Shown here piece by piece: positions 23,302 to 32,632 of a DNA stretch of 64,000 bases. The stretch is from Pictodentalium vernedei (taxonomy: Eukaryota; Mollusca; Scaphopoda; Dentaliida; Dentaliidae). The number at the start of each line of letters is the position of its first letter. The first letter of the stretch is position 1. The notes beneath the pieces were generated by a model. That model ran no database searches. It was not told the DNA's origin and saw only the letters and a list, made by a program, of their open reading frames with translations. Made by a program: the position numbers and the translations under genes. Where the stretch lies: positions 366,247,704-366,311,703 of the forward strand of contig CM062297.1 of the NCBI GenBank assembly GCA_031216915.1. The letters are read 5' to 3'.

Positions 23302-23783
23302 ATGTATTGCGTAAAGTGTAAGAGAGTTACCGAGACGAGTAATTCTCGAGAAGTACGAACTAAAAACGACAGACAGATGTTTCGCGGAATTTGCGACGTG
23401 TGTGGTTCTATCAAGACTCGATTTGTCAAAAAAAGAACGCAAGCAAAGGTAAAGGCATCGTGAATAAAATGATCAATAATTTACCTTTCGAAATGCATCT
23501 GCCTGGTCACAGTTTCACGGGACCTGGAACGAAATTGAACAATTTGAAGAGACTCAACGCCGATCGGACTCCTAAATCTTGGAGCAAACCTGTGAATAGG
23601 GTGGACGCGGCCGCATATGATCACGATTTATGCTACGCCGGACATCCCGACACCAAGACTCGCAACGATGTCTGTGATAAAAACATGTTGGCGAAATTGA
23701 GAGGTATATCGAATCCGAAACGTCGATTCGGATGGGGCGTTCAAAAAAAAGCGCATCTGAAAAGAAGAAGAAAGGATTATTGA
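23302..23783 (+). pseudogene. zinc-ribbon plus phospholipase A2-like protein, frameshifted
   Basis: ATG at 23302 starts MYCVKCKRVTET and ends ICDVCGSIKTRFV, a two-CxxC zinc ribbon of DUF5679 type. That frame stops at 23463. The overlapping frame to 23783 continues with LPGHSFTGPGTKLN, PVNRVD and AAYDHDLCY, matching the calcium loop and His-Asp catalytic pair (about 23622-23627) of the phospholipase A2 domain in parvovirus VP1 and in Polinton proteins. The two parts are normally one protein in Polintons as I recall; here a one-base shift at or near the seven-A run 23428-23434 separates them. The tail is Lys/Arg-rich. Stop codon TGA overlaps the integrase ATG (TGATG at 23781-23785). Likely role: membrane breach during particle entry, by analogy with parvoviruses. 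Confidence 0.8.
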
Positions 23784-24570
23784 TGAGCAAATTGGCTAAG
23801 GAGTCACACAAACCCATCATGTGTAAATTTCGAAAGAGAAGGGTGTTCGTGAAGGGTTTGGGTGATATTTGGTCTGCCGACTTGGTCGACATGAGATCGT
23901 TTTCGAGGTGGAACGAGGGTGTCAAATATCTATTGACGGTCATCGACGTGTTTTCCAAATACGGTTGGATCAGAGCTTTGAAGAATAAATCGGGACCTTG
24001 CGTCGCCGAGGCTCTGAAGAGCGTGTTCGACTCGTCTTCTCGAAAACTGAATAAATTGTGGGTGGATAAGGGAAAGGAATTCTACAACAAGCACGTTCAT
24101 CGATTGGTCGACCTCTACTCGATTGAAAACGAAGAGAAAGCCAGCGTGGTGGAACGTTGGAATCGAACGATGAAGGAAAAGATGCATAGATACTTCACGG
24201 CGAATTCGACCAAGAAATACATATACGCTCTGAACGGTCTGGTCAAAGATTACAACAACACACGACACAGATCGATCAAGATGACTCCCGTGGAAGCTAG
24301 CGATCCTCGAAACGAAAAACGGGTCTACGCGAATCTATATTCTGAGAGATCTAAGATCAGGAAGAAGTCTAGAACGCCAAAATTTGTGATCAAGTGAGAA
24401 TCTACGTTTATAAGAAGCACTTCGAAAAGGTTATGCTCCTCGATGGACCTCGGAAATCTTTGTGATAATCAAAATATTTCACACCGATCCGGTGACTTAC
24501 GAAATCGAAGCTTTGGATGTAGAAGAGATCATCGGAAATTCGACAGATTCAATATCTTGTTGAATCCCGC
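23783..24570 (+). pseudogene. Polinton integrase (DDE, retroviral type), C-terminus frameshifted
   Basis: The main frame runs 23783-24397. Catalytic residues are present: Asp in WSADLVDM (residue 33), Asp in LWVDKGKEFYN (95) and Glu in SVVERWNRTMKEKM (124), followed by NTRHRSIKMTPVEA, a usual end of the core. The gap between second Asp and Glu is 28 residues against about 35 in the family, suggesting a small in-frame deletion before YSIENEE. The C-terminal domain continues in two further frames: VRIYVYKKHFEKV, then APRWTSEIFVIIKIF and DPVTYEIEALDVEEIIG, so frameshifts lie near 24394 and 24430. I chose ATG 23783 because it overlaps the previous stop. The enzyme would join the element's ends to host DNA; this copy is probably dead. 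Confidence 0.9.
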
Positions 24571-25114
24571 ATTCAAATCTGATTTCATTTCTCGTCTGTC
24601 AGACTTTCTCTGTTCCAGATCTATGTAGTGTTTGGTCGCCACGTCCTTGGGATTCGTGGGAGTGGCCACGTTCGTTATCTTGTTAGAATTGGCGTTCAGA
24701 TCCGAGTGCATCGTTTTCTGAACGTATCTATTTTCTTGCTGAATCTGGCGTGAGAGTCGTCCGCGTATTTCTTGGTCATGGCATCGGTGGGATCTATGGG
24801 ATTCGCGACGTTCACCAAACGTTTAGATTTCAGATCATGACTTTATCCACGTAATTATCTAGCATGATTCATTCGAAATCCGCATTCCCCCTGTCAACTT
24901 ATTTTTTAGTCGCAGCATCTGCGAGATCTATCGGCTCGGGAAGATTGTAGAGCTTCTTATCGTTCATGTTCAAAGGTTCCTCTCGAGGTTCGTATCTCTG
25001 AACGTAATGTTCGTCCAAGTTGGCAATGTCGTAACCATCACCAACTTCGAGTGTCTTCCTCTTCTTTTTGGGTTGACTTTCATCATCACTTCTACCAAAT
25101 TTATCGACTGGCAT
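24529..25114 (-). pseudogene. tail-fibre-like repeat protein of the Polinton, broken
   Basis: Minus strand. ATG at 25114 begins MPVDKFGRSDDESQPKKKRK, then an acidic linker. At least four copies follow of a ~30-residue motif with core 'N-x-x-K-I/L-x-N-x-x-x-P-x-x-x-x-D-A/V-x-T-K-x-Y': PLNMNDKKLYNLPEPIDLAD (from ~24965), LVNVANPIDPTDAMTKKYAD (~24830), KITNVATPTNPKDVATKHYI (~24680) and DLNAGFNKILNLSNF (to 24529). The same motif builds trimeric shafts in phage tail fibres. Frame changes near 24890 and 24720 split the gene. Its end meets the integrase end convergently. A receptor-binding or particle-surface role is inferred. Confidence 0.75.
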
Positions 25115-25259
25115 GTTGTTTTGAGATTTTTGTTTTAAAATATATTTCAAACGCAGTTTATTAAAAATGAATTATTTCACATATTTTTATTTTTCGTTTT
25201 TATTTGATTAAATGTTTTTAAATAATTTTTTACCTTTATATATACTATAAAAAATCTCT

Positions 25260-25691
25260 CTAATGTAAATCATTGAGAATGTCTTGAAACCGATCTCCTT
25301 CATACCATCTCTTGAGAACGTAGAGACATAGGTGACTGCAAAACACTTGATCTGGCGATTGCTCTCGTTCAGTGTTGTAACGAACCATCGATTTGTTGAA
25401 ATAGTTCTTTATTTCTTTTGGTGGCGTGATTCCGTAGCTGTCGAAATAATAATTCTTCTTCCCGTTCTTGAACCACGCCACCCAGTGAGTGCCATCAACC
25501 GATAAATCGTCTAGATTTAAAATTCCGCATTCCGATTGTCGAGGTCTTCTCTTCGGCAAGGCATCTCTGGAAAACACACCTAGAAAATCTTTGATTTTCA
25601 AATCCTTCGCCGCATTCGACAGATCGATGTTGGATAGGTGTTCGTTAGGTAAGACGACACCTTCTATGGATATCTCTATTTTCTTATTCAT
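25260..25691 (-). CDS. adenain-type cysteine protease (Polinton maturation protease)
   Basis: Intact 143-residue frame from ATG 25691. It has the C5/Ulp1-like order His (GTHWVAWF, residue 69), Asp (YYFDSYG, 84), Gln (115) and nucleophile Cys (QVFCSHLCLYVLKRW, 118). In adenoviruses the homologue cleaves capsid and core precursors, and Polintons carry it for the same presumed purpose. Cleavage-like motifs occur in the 203-aa protein at 31063-31674. The gene is read leftward, just downstream of the polymerase. Confidence 0.9.
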   Translation of the reverse strand: MNKKIEISIEGVVLPNEHLSNIDLSNAAKDLKIKDFLGVFSRDALPKRRPRQSECGILNLDDLSVDGTHWVAWFKNGKKNYYFDSYGITPPKEIKNYFNKSMVRYNTEREQSPDQVFCSHLCLYVLKRWYEGDRFQDILNDLH

Positions 25692-28600
25692 AAATGCGTA
25701 TATTTTTTTTTTTAAATTTATTTATTTTATTATAATTCACTAAAATGATGTTATTTTTTTCTTTTTTTCTTTTTCTTTTTAAACTAACTCTCTCGATGTC
25801 TCTATCGACTTCCATAATCTTGAATCCGTCTAATTCCTCTTGATTTTCTGGAATCCTATCATCCTTAATCATATCTGGAATCCTATCATCCTCAATCATA
25901 TCTGAAATCCTATCATCTAAAATTAGATCCAAAGTCCAATGTCCGAGTGCTAAAGTGCTTATTTTATCGTCTAACATGAATCTCTTATCGTCATCAGCTG
26001 TCAGCGAAATCTTGTCTTATACACCGGACCACTTCCTAACAGACAATCTCTATACTCTCGGAAAGAGATGTTTTTCTTCACCACACATGCTTTAACCCCT
26101 TTGCACTTCTTGATCTCTTCATCTTCTAGATGATAAGCATACAGTTTGGGTCTCAAGCCCACGAATTCTACGATTTGTTTACCACCGCTCTCATCCTTAA
26201 ATTTACCCAACACCTTCTTGTTGTCGTTCGATTGAATGTTGGACGGGTGATCGACGGAATAATTGCTCGTGTTGAACCATGCGGTCATGTCCGGAGATAT
26301 ATATCGGTAGACATCTTTCGTCTCTATCTCGTAAACTAAACTGTCCGTGTCAGTGAACAGTAGTTTGGCTTTATCACCAAATTTTCGTTTGATGTAATCA
26401 TAGTGAAACTCGTACATCAATCGCTTGCTGATATCTAAGATGATCGGTCCGAGATAATACGGTTTGTCGAACTTCAGGTGCGTCTTTTGCATGTGAACAT
26501 CCACTAGATTTTCGTCGAATATGGTTCGGTGTTTGTAATTGGGTTTCGCCACTAATTTTTTAGCTCTTTTCTCAGACGTGACGAGTCGAACGTCGGTTCT
26601 CTTCCTGATGTTTTCCATCGATTTACTGTACACACAGTTGTTCATGAGTTTGAAGAAATCTTTTTCAAAATCGTTCTCAGCTCGAATTCTGAGATTCGTG
26701 TTGAGATCGATGTATTTTTTCATCCAAGGCTCTTCGTTGATTCGAATGACGTGATGTATGTCGACTAATTTCATCCCGTAATCAACGTATTGTTTCAAAT
26801 TCTCACTGTAGACGACGTAGTTACATTTGTTAAATAAATTGGGAATGAGTTTTTCCTCGTCTCCTTCGATCCATTCGTTCAGGAGCCAGTGGATAATCGT
26901 TGTGTAGATCGTGTAATTCTTCCGGATAGTTCAAATAGACTTCTAAAATGCAAGGATAGTCTCTCCATTTTTGCATCTCTTCCGGTTCCATTACCCATTC
27001 AAAATTTCCAATTGTAAAGGATGACTCATAGCCCAACCATACAGATTATTAGAGTCCCAATACTGTATGTATTTATTCGACCGTTTCGAATAGAAACCTT
27101 CTTTCATGTAGTGATTGTTAGCTTCAGAATATCTGTCCACGTCAGATAATAATTCCAATTGGACTTCGGTGGTCTTCAACAGAGCGTCCCATGCCAGACC
27201 GGGTGCGGTGAAATACCAAGCGGTGTCCAGATCGTAATTTCGACGACAGACGTCTCGAAAATTTTCGAACACGTCTGCCAAGAGCAGAACGTCAGTCTTC
27301 AGAAAGAGATCATGATAATCTCTCATGGTTTTCATATCGAATGATTTCCACACGTTTTTGGCGTGTTCGTAATTCTCGTCGGAAATGTCGGATTCATATA
27401 ATTTTGAATAAAAATCTTCTTTCGAAGGTAGTGCGGTGTCGTCAAATCTCTTTAGATCGTTCATGTAATCGTAAGGATAGACTCCTTTCCTCAATATAAT
27501 GTCTACTCGTTCTCTGAAATGTTTGCTCGTGATTTTAAATTTATCCTTGCTCATCTTATTGACTAATTTTTCCAGAGCGGTCAACGTGAATTTAAAACTG
27601 TTGATGAAACGTATGCTTTTATGAATTAATTTCATTTTTTCTTCCAACGTCTCTCCGTCGATTACTCTTTTCTTCTCCATGAGCTTCCATTTCCTGAAGG
27701 AAATGTATCTTTCTTCACTGTTCGCGATGCAATTTAATTCTTCGTGGGAGGTGCAGAGATTTTTCACGAACAGATGACTGTCATAACCTGAGAGATTGTG
27801 AAATATCACTGGATAGAAACCAGCGTCTCGATATTTTAAATTACACTTGTTGTGAGCCGGACCGCGATACAGACCTGTGTAATGATCATGGTCTCTAACC
27901 TTCTTATTTTCCTCCGAATTCTCGTTGAACGATTGTCTGCATATGTGACATTCGGTGGCTCTGTTATTTTCATCCTGCTGCTCTCGTGTGATGATCAATT
28001 TCACCGGTGTTTTGAATTTATCATATAACATTTGAATTTTCGATTCTAACTCTTCCACGAACCTTTGAGCCACGTCGTCGTCTTCACACTGTTTCGTGTA
28101 GGTGAAGGGACCCATGTCGTGTTGCGAGTCGAAAGCGCATTTCACGTAAATGCAATAACCCGAAGACGTGTGTTTTTGATATCTTTTGATGTAACTTCAA
28201 AGAGTGTTGGGTTGGCAGGAACTCATTTTCATGGTGAAGCATTCAAAATCGGCATACACGACAAATGGTACTTTTAACCTTCTATTGCGATTTTCAAACT
28301 TCATGATGGTGTTGGGTTTGGGCATTTCGACGGCGACACCTTGATTTTTGTTGCAATATTCCTGATGTTTCACTAACGATTTTTTGCTGCGAAACGTGTT
28401 CATGCAGTTGCAACATAAACATATCTTTCCTTTATGTTTATTATTTTGTCTCGACAGTAATTGGCTCGGATTTTTCTCTTTCGAAATACAAAGTCTGTCT
28501 GAGAGTATAGATTGTTCGTTTTTCATCATTGTATCCCAAGACGTTCACCGCTACGGTGGGATTTTGAGCCTCGAAACGTTCTATGTGTTTTAACTCTGTT

Positions 28601-29655
28601 GGAAAAGTCACTCCGGTCCAATCGAGATTTTTAGAAGTCTCCTTGTAATGAGAAACTCTATTGGAGTGCATTTTGACAGGGTATAAAGCAGAGGTGACTG
28701 CCCTTTAAAACACTGATCATCTGTATTTCTCACGTTGATCACAGCATTTTTTTTAGTTAAGAAATATGGTAATTCCACGTAGGAAGACCCTTTCAACGAA
28801 TCGTTTTCAGTTATATGAATTTCGTTTTCAACACCTCATTGAACGTCCAATTACTACCTTCATGTTGATAATTCGCAAGAGACATCAACATCTTGTCTTT
28901 CATCTTTACAAAAACGTTCGATAAATCTGAACCTCGAAATATGGGTTCGACGTTAGATCTGAAATATGCATTTTTCATGATGCTCTCACCAGACTTCACA
29001 TCGATTTTATTCATCACGCAATGGAGTATCATCTTAATTTTTTGTTCCATGTTCATGTGTTTGTGAAACAAATCCAATACTTTTTTCTTCACCCGTTCCA
29101 TGAACAATTTCGGATCGATTTTCTTGAACGAGGGAACCACATCAAAAGTTTTAAAAATGCCTTTGATCGCAATCTCCCGTTCTACAGGATTCGATTGGAA
29201 TATTTCCATGATGAGTCGTGCTACATATTCTTCTTCTTTCCCTTCGTTGATTGATTGTTGAATTTCGTTCGATATATCTCGTTTGTCTAGAATCTGAAGT
29301 ACATCACTCGTTTTCGTTTTAGTTTTTTTTTTTCTTTTGAAACTTGAAGTTCTTCAACGGCTTTTCGTTTAGTCGTCTTCTTATTTTTCACAACCGAAAC
29401 GTTTTTGTTTTTTTTCGACGTCAGCATTTCGATTCTTTTTACTATCTTTTTCTTCTTCTCATTTTTCACAATCGATGCATTTTTTGAAGTCGTTGCTATC
29501 GACATTTCGTTTGCCCTTCCATCATTTCGCAAACGATGTTCCTGTATGACTTCAATTTATTTTGATTTGGTTCTATGATTTCTGAAATGTGGAATTTTTA
29601 ATTTTTTACAAATCTCATTTAACTGAGATACGGTTTTCTCATTTAAATTTTCCAT
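25684..29655 (-). pseudogene. protein-primed family B DNA polymerase, multiply frameshifted
   Basis: Minus strand from ATG 29655. Order of parts: SAP-like N-terminus (29655-29560), Lys-rich linker (29532-29290), conserved N-terminal domain (29209-28811), a Cys/His finger (near 28400), Exo I ADFECF (28242-28250), a Cys/His domain with VRDHDHYTGLYRGPAHNKC (27843-27950) resembling endonuclease VII, Exo II FHNLSGYDSH (27774-27803), Exo III YHDLFLKTD (27294-27317), motif A YWDSNNLYGWAM (27027-27062), motif B FKLMNNCVYSKSMEN (26610-26651), motif C FTDTDS (26340-26357) and GLRPKLYAYHL. The usual C-terminal end RFMLDDKISTLALGH is in the frame ending at 25684 and is followed by an acidic repeat tail. 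At least eight frame changes lie between 29560 and 26001. All catalytic motifs survive, but the reading frame is not continuous. Confidence 0.92.
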
Positions 29656-30071
29656 TTTTTATTTGTTTGATTCGTTTGTAAGAATATTTTTTTTTTGAAT
29701 TTTGTATTTAAATAATTTGTTAAAAAGTTTTAAAAATTGTTTTTATATATATATATGTTTTAATTCCTTCAAAAAAAATTTTTTTTGATGAAATTAATCA
29801 ATTTTTTATGTTCCTTAACATGAAAAAATTTAATTAATATGAGAAAAAAAGGACGTTAAATTTAAACTTTTTATTTATATATAAAGAGAAAAAAGCTTTT
29901 ACAAAATTTTTTTTTTACATTAAAGAAAATTAAAAATTAAAAAAAACTTTTTATATATATAGAGAGTAAAAAAAACCCCAAACTTTTTTAACAAATTATT
30001 ATTTAAATACAAAATTTAAAAATATATTATTTGCAATAATTCATAAAACAAAAAAACCCAAATAATCGATC
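29656..30071. promoter_or_regulatory. AT-rich divergent spacer between polymerase and rightward gene
   Basis: Very AT-rich with TTTATATATATATATG at 29740-29755 (polymerase side) and TTTATATATATAGAGAG at 29950 (facing 30072). Divergent promoters are likely but inferred. Confidence 0.4.
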
Positions 30072-30518
30072 ATGACAACAACACCTAAAAGATGCGAATT
30101 GAAATTGAAATGAGTCAAAACGTGTAAGAAATTCGGTTTTAAAATCTATAGATTACAACGACATGATTCCATCGAATTGAACGAGGTTCAGACAAAGGGC
30201 TTAGAGCGCAAATACGACAAATATAACATGCCTTTGAAATTGGACGAAGCCATGCTCCATTTGTCTTACGAGTACCAAAGCGATCTACAGAAAATCATCA
30301 TTGCCAAAGATAGAGAATTCGACAAGGACAATTTGTCGTTGTCCTATGGAAGTTACATATATCCAAAAATCTCACTCGAACTCATGGACAAATTGGGTGG
30401 TGAGAGCGCGTTCACCGATGTAAAAAAACTTAAAAAAGTAAAGATAAACATTCAACACATTTTCGAAAAAGGAGAATACACAAGTGTCAACATGCTAATA
30501 ACGGACTTGGAAATATAA
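30072..30518 (+). pseudogene. Polinton hypothetical protein, early in-frame stop
   Basis: ATG at 30072 is in frame with the open frame ending at TAA 30516-30518, but codon 14 (30111-30113) is TGA. Without it the protein would have 148 residues. The open part is charged, with KGLERKYDKYNMPLKLDEAM and FEKGEYTSVNMLITDLE; no known domain recognised. It is the only rightward gene in the middle of the element and converges on the 30633-30998 gene across a strong hairpin. Confidence 0.55.
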
Positions 30519-30553
30519 ACAATAGAGAGATTGATTTTTAGCGAAGAAGAAGG

Positions 30554-30612
30554 AAAAAAAAAGTAATGAGATCTAGAGAAGTTGATCATCTCTAGATCTC
30601 ATTACTTTTTTT
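30554..30612. terminator. strong hairpin between convergent genes
   Basis: Arms 30563-30579 and 30589-30605 (GTAATGAGATCTAGAGA and complement) are perfect over 17 bp with a 9-base loop, and A9 before and T7 after extend pairing to 24 bp. Flanking AGAAGGAAAAA / TTTTTCCTTCTTC-like words lengthen the symmetry. It sits exactly between the stop codons of two converging genes, so either transcript would form it. Confidence 0.65.
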
Positions 30613-30632
30613 GTTTTTGTTTTCCTTCTTCA

Positions 30633-30998
30633 CTATCGCCCATATATTATAATAACGTTTCCTTTTTTCTCAAATTTGGCGTCGATTCTTCTTTTGTGAT
30701 ATATTACGTTTTTATAAGAACACATTTGTTTATCCGAATCATAATTATGAACGAATGTTGTGCATCTCTTGGTAACACTCGCATCATTACTATTCTCTTC
30801 AGAAGGTAGTGGTGAAGGTGGAAAACGTCTCATTCTTTTAAATTTCAACCATCTATCCCGATCTTTATTTAACTCTTTTATCAGTTCTTTCCTAAGATAT
30901 CCATCATTAGCGTCTAATCGTTTTTCCACATCTTTTTCGCACTCTATCTCACGATATTCATCATTATTGTCTAATTGTTTTTCCACCTTTTTATCCAT
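30633..30998 (-). CDS. Polinton hypothetical protein, charged
   Basis: Intact 121-residue frame from ATG 30998. The first half contains two related segments (VEKQLDNNDEYREIE and VEKRLDANDGYLRKE), a helical charged duplication; the second half is basic with RRFPPSPLP and ends KKGNVIIIYGR. No recognised family. It lies downstream of the capsid-type genes and ends at the hairpin 30554-30612. Confidence 0.55.
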   Translation of the reverse strand: MDKKVEKQLDNNDEYREIECEKDVEKRLDANDGYLRKELIKELNKDRDRWLKFKRMRRFPPSPLPSEENSNDASVTKRCTTFVHNYDSDKQMCSYKNVIYHKRRIDAKFEKKGNVIIIYGR

Positions 30999-31062
30999 TT
31001 TATATTATTTTATACTTTCTATGATTTATATTTTATATTTATATAATTATATAATTTTTACA

Positions 31063-31674
31063 TTATAATAACATACTCAAAATCGGTATATTCTTAAATG
31101 GTGAATTCTCACCAAACAACAAACCCTTGCCGAGTCGATCAACATTCCGTCCACTCTTTAGATAGAGACCGTTTCCACTCAAAGAGTTGCCACCTCTAAC
31201 GGGTTCTAGATACAATCCTTCACCGCTGTTGTTTACATGGACGCGACACATGGCTCCTCCCTTCTTCAAAAACAGTCCACTGCCACCCATTAATTTCTCA
31301 ACTGCTGAACTCGTGAGTCCCGAGAGAGCTCCCACGCCGAGAGTCTTTCCGAGAAAGGGTAATGCTTTTGCGGCAAAGGGTAATGCTTTTGCGGGGATTC
31401 CTGCCAATAGTGGTAGGAAACCGCCTTTCATTCTCAAATTGTATCTCAATTGAGCGCGACTCAATCTCACCGTCAACCTTCTTCCATCACGAATCGCTTT
31501 CTCCATCTTTTTGATTTGACTTCTGGTCCAGGCGAACGAATCCTGACCGCCACTCATCAGATCTTCGTGAGTGAATTTGAATCTCACCGCCTCACCTCGA
31601 GTTGTTAATGCTCTCTTAAGTTTCTTCCTCTGTCCTGCGGATATGTTCACGTTTTTAACCACGTATTGTGTCAT
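31063..31674 (-). CDS. Polinton 203-aa protein with protease-like cleavage motifs
   Basis: Start chosen at ATG 31674 (MTQYVVKNV); the frame opens upstream without ATG. Residues 1-80 are basic, with SRAQLRYN before an abrupt change at MKGG (82-85) to a hydrophobic Pro/Ala/Leu stretch (86-125), then GLFLKKGG, GEGLYLEP and GNGLYLKS repeats. MSGG (40-43), MKGG (82-85) and LMGG (128-131) fit the adenovirus protease rule (M/I/L)-x-G-G, and LSGNG fits (M/I/L)-x-G-x-G. Similar proteins recur in Polintons (from memory). A precursor processed by the element's adenain, perhaps membrane-active like adenovirus pVI, is an inference. A TATATATATAT tract lies about 60 bases upstream. Confidence 0.65.
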   Translation of the reverse strand: MTQYVVKNVNISAGQRKKLKRALTTRGEAVRFKFTHEDLMSGGQDSFAWTRSQIKKMEKAIRDGRRLTVRLSRAQLRYNLRMKGGFLPLLAGIPAKALPFAAKALPFLGKTLGVGALSGLTSSAVEKLMGGSGLFLKKGGAMCRVHVNNSGEGLYLEPVRGGNSLSGNGLYLKSGRNVDRLGKGLLFGENSPFKNIPILSMLL

Positions 31675-31819
31675 AATTCTTTTTTTAAAATATATTTTGT
31701 TCAATTGTTTTTTTTGTTTTAATGATAATTATATATATATTAAATAATTTTTGTAAATTAATATTGCGTTATTTTATTTTGTTATTTATATATATACACA
31801 CAATATTTTTTTTTTGCTT

Positions 31820-32575
31820 TTATATTTCTTGTATGTGAAATCGTATCATCACCCTCTCTCCGCGAAGATCTAACAGTTCACCATTTTGATCCGTCAACAT
31901 GGTTTTGAGACTATACAACGCGTCTAAAATCACTGGTAGATAAACTAAATTTCGAGGTTGTTCCACGATCTTATAACCCGGCGACACGTTTGGAAAGAAG
32001 GAATAGATCGTTGGTTGATCGCTACCATTCACGTAGCTTCCAGCAATCACATCCACGTTCACCAGAATGCTATTGACTGCAAGAATGTCAACCGTATTTT
32101 CAGATGCCGCGTGGCCTCGATACATCTTTCGATCAAATCCCAGCATCTTGCCTATAGAATCGTCCGTGTTGAAATCCACTCGAAAATTATCTTCCAAATC
32201 CAACATCATCTGTAAGGTATTAGGGTTGGGAGCGAGTCTGATCTTGTTGCTTCCCTTTCCATCCGTCTTCATTCGCGTTTGAATGTAATTGTTCAAATCA
32301 TCTATGTCGTAACTTCCTTTGGGAATTCGAATCTCCAACCAATCCACTCCGTCGGAATACTTAAACGAGTTATTCTTTTCGGTGACGTTGGGAAAGGAAT
32401 AATAAGTCTCCAGATTCACCAACGCCATCTCGTATCTTTTCTCTCTATTTAATTCGATGGAAGGTTCGAATTTCGTCGCGAATCGAGTCGAATCACCACT
32501 CACCACGATTTGAATGGATTGTTTTGCAGCCGTATTCTCGGCTATCCGTTCTAACAATTCTCCTTGTCCGAACAT
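31820..32575 (-). CDS. probable minor capsid (penton-like) protein
   Basis: Intact 251-residue frame from ATG 32575. The sequence alternates short hydrophobic strands with polar turns, as in a jelly roll: MALVNLETYYSFPNVTEKNN, FKYSDGVDWLEIRIPKGSYD, IDDLNNYIQTRM, MLGFDRKMYRG, and IYSFFPNVSPGYKIVEQPRN. This matches the recurrent Polinton protein of about 250 residues that has been proposed as the minor capsid protein. It neighbours the packaging ATPase, which is the usual place. Identification rests on family memory, not on a search. Confidence 0.7.
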   Translation of the reverse strand: MFGQGELLERIAENTAAKQSIQIVVSGDSTRFATKFEPSIELNREKRYEMALVNLETYYSFPNVTEKNNSFKYSDGVDWLEIRIPKGSYDIDDLNNYIQTRMKTDGKGSNKIRLAPNPNTLQMMLDLEDNFRVDFNTDDSIGKMLGFDRKMYRGHAASENTVDILAVNSILVNVDVIAGSYVNGSDQPTIYSFFPNVSPGYKIVEQPRNLVYLPVILDALYSLKTMLTDQNGELLDLRGERVMIRFHIQEI

Positions 32576-32632
32576 TATATTTAATTTTACTTTTATTTTT
32601 TCAAAACTAATTATCTGAAGATTTATTATTTT

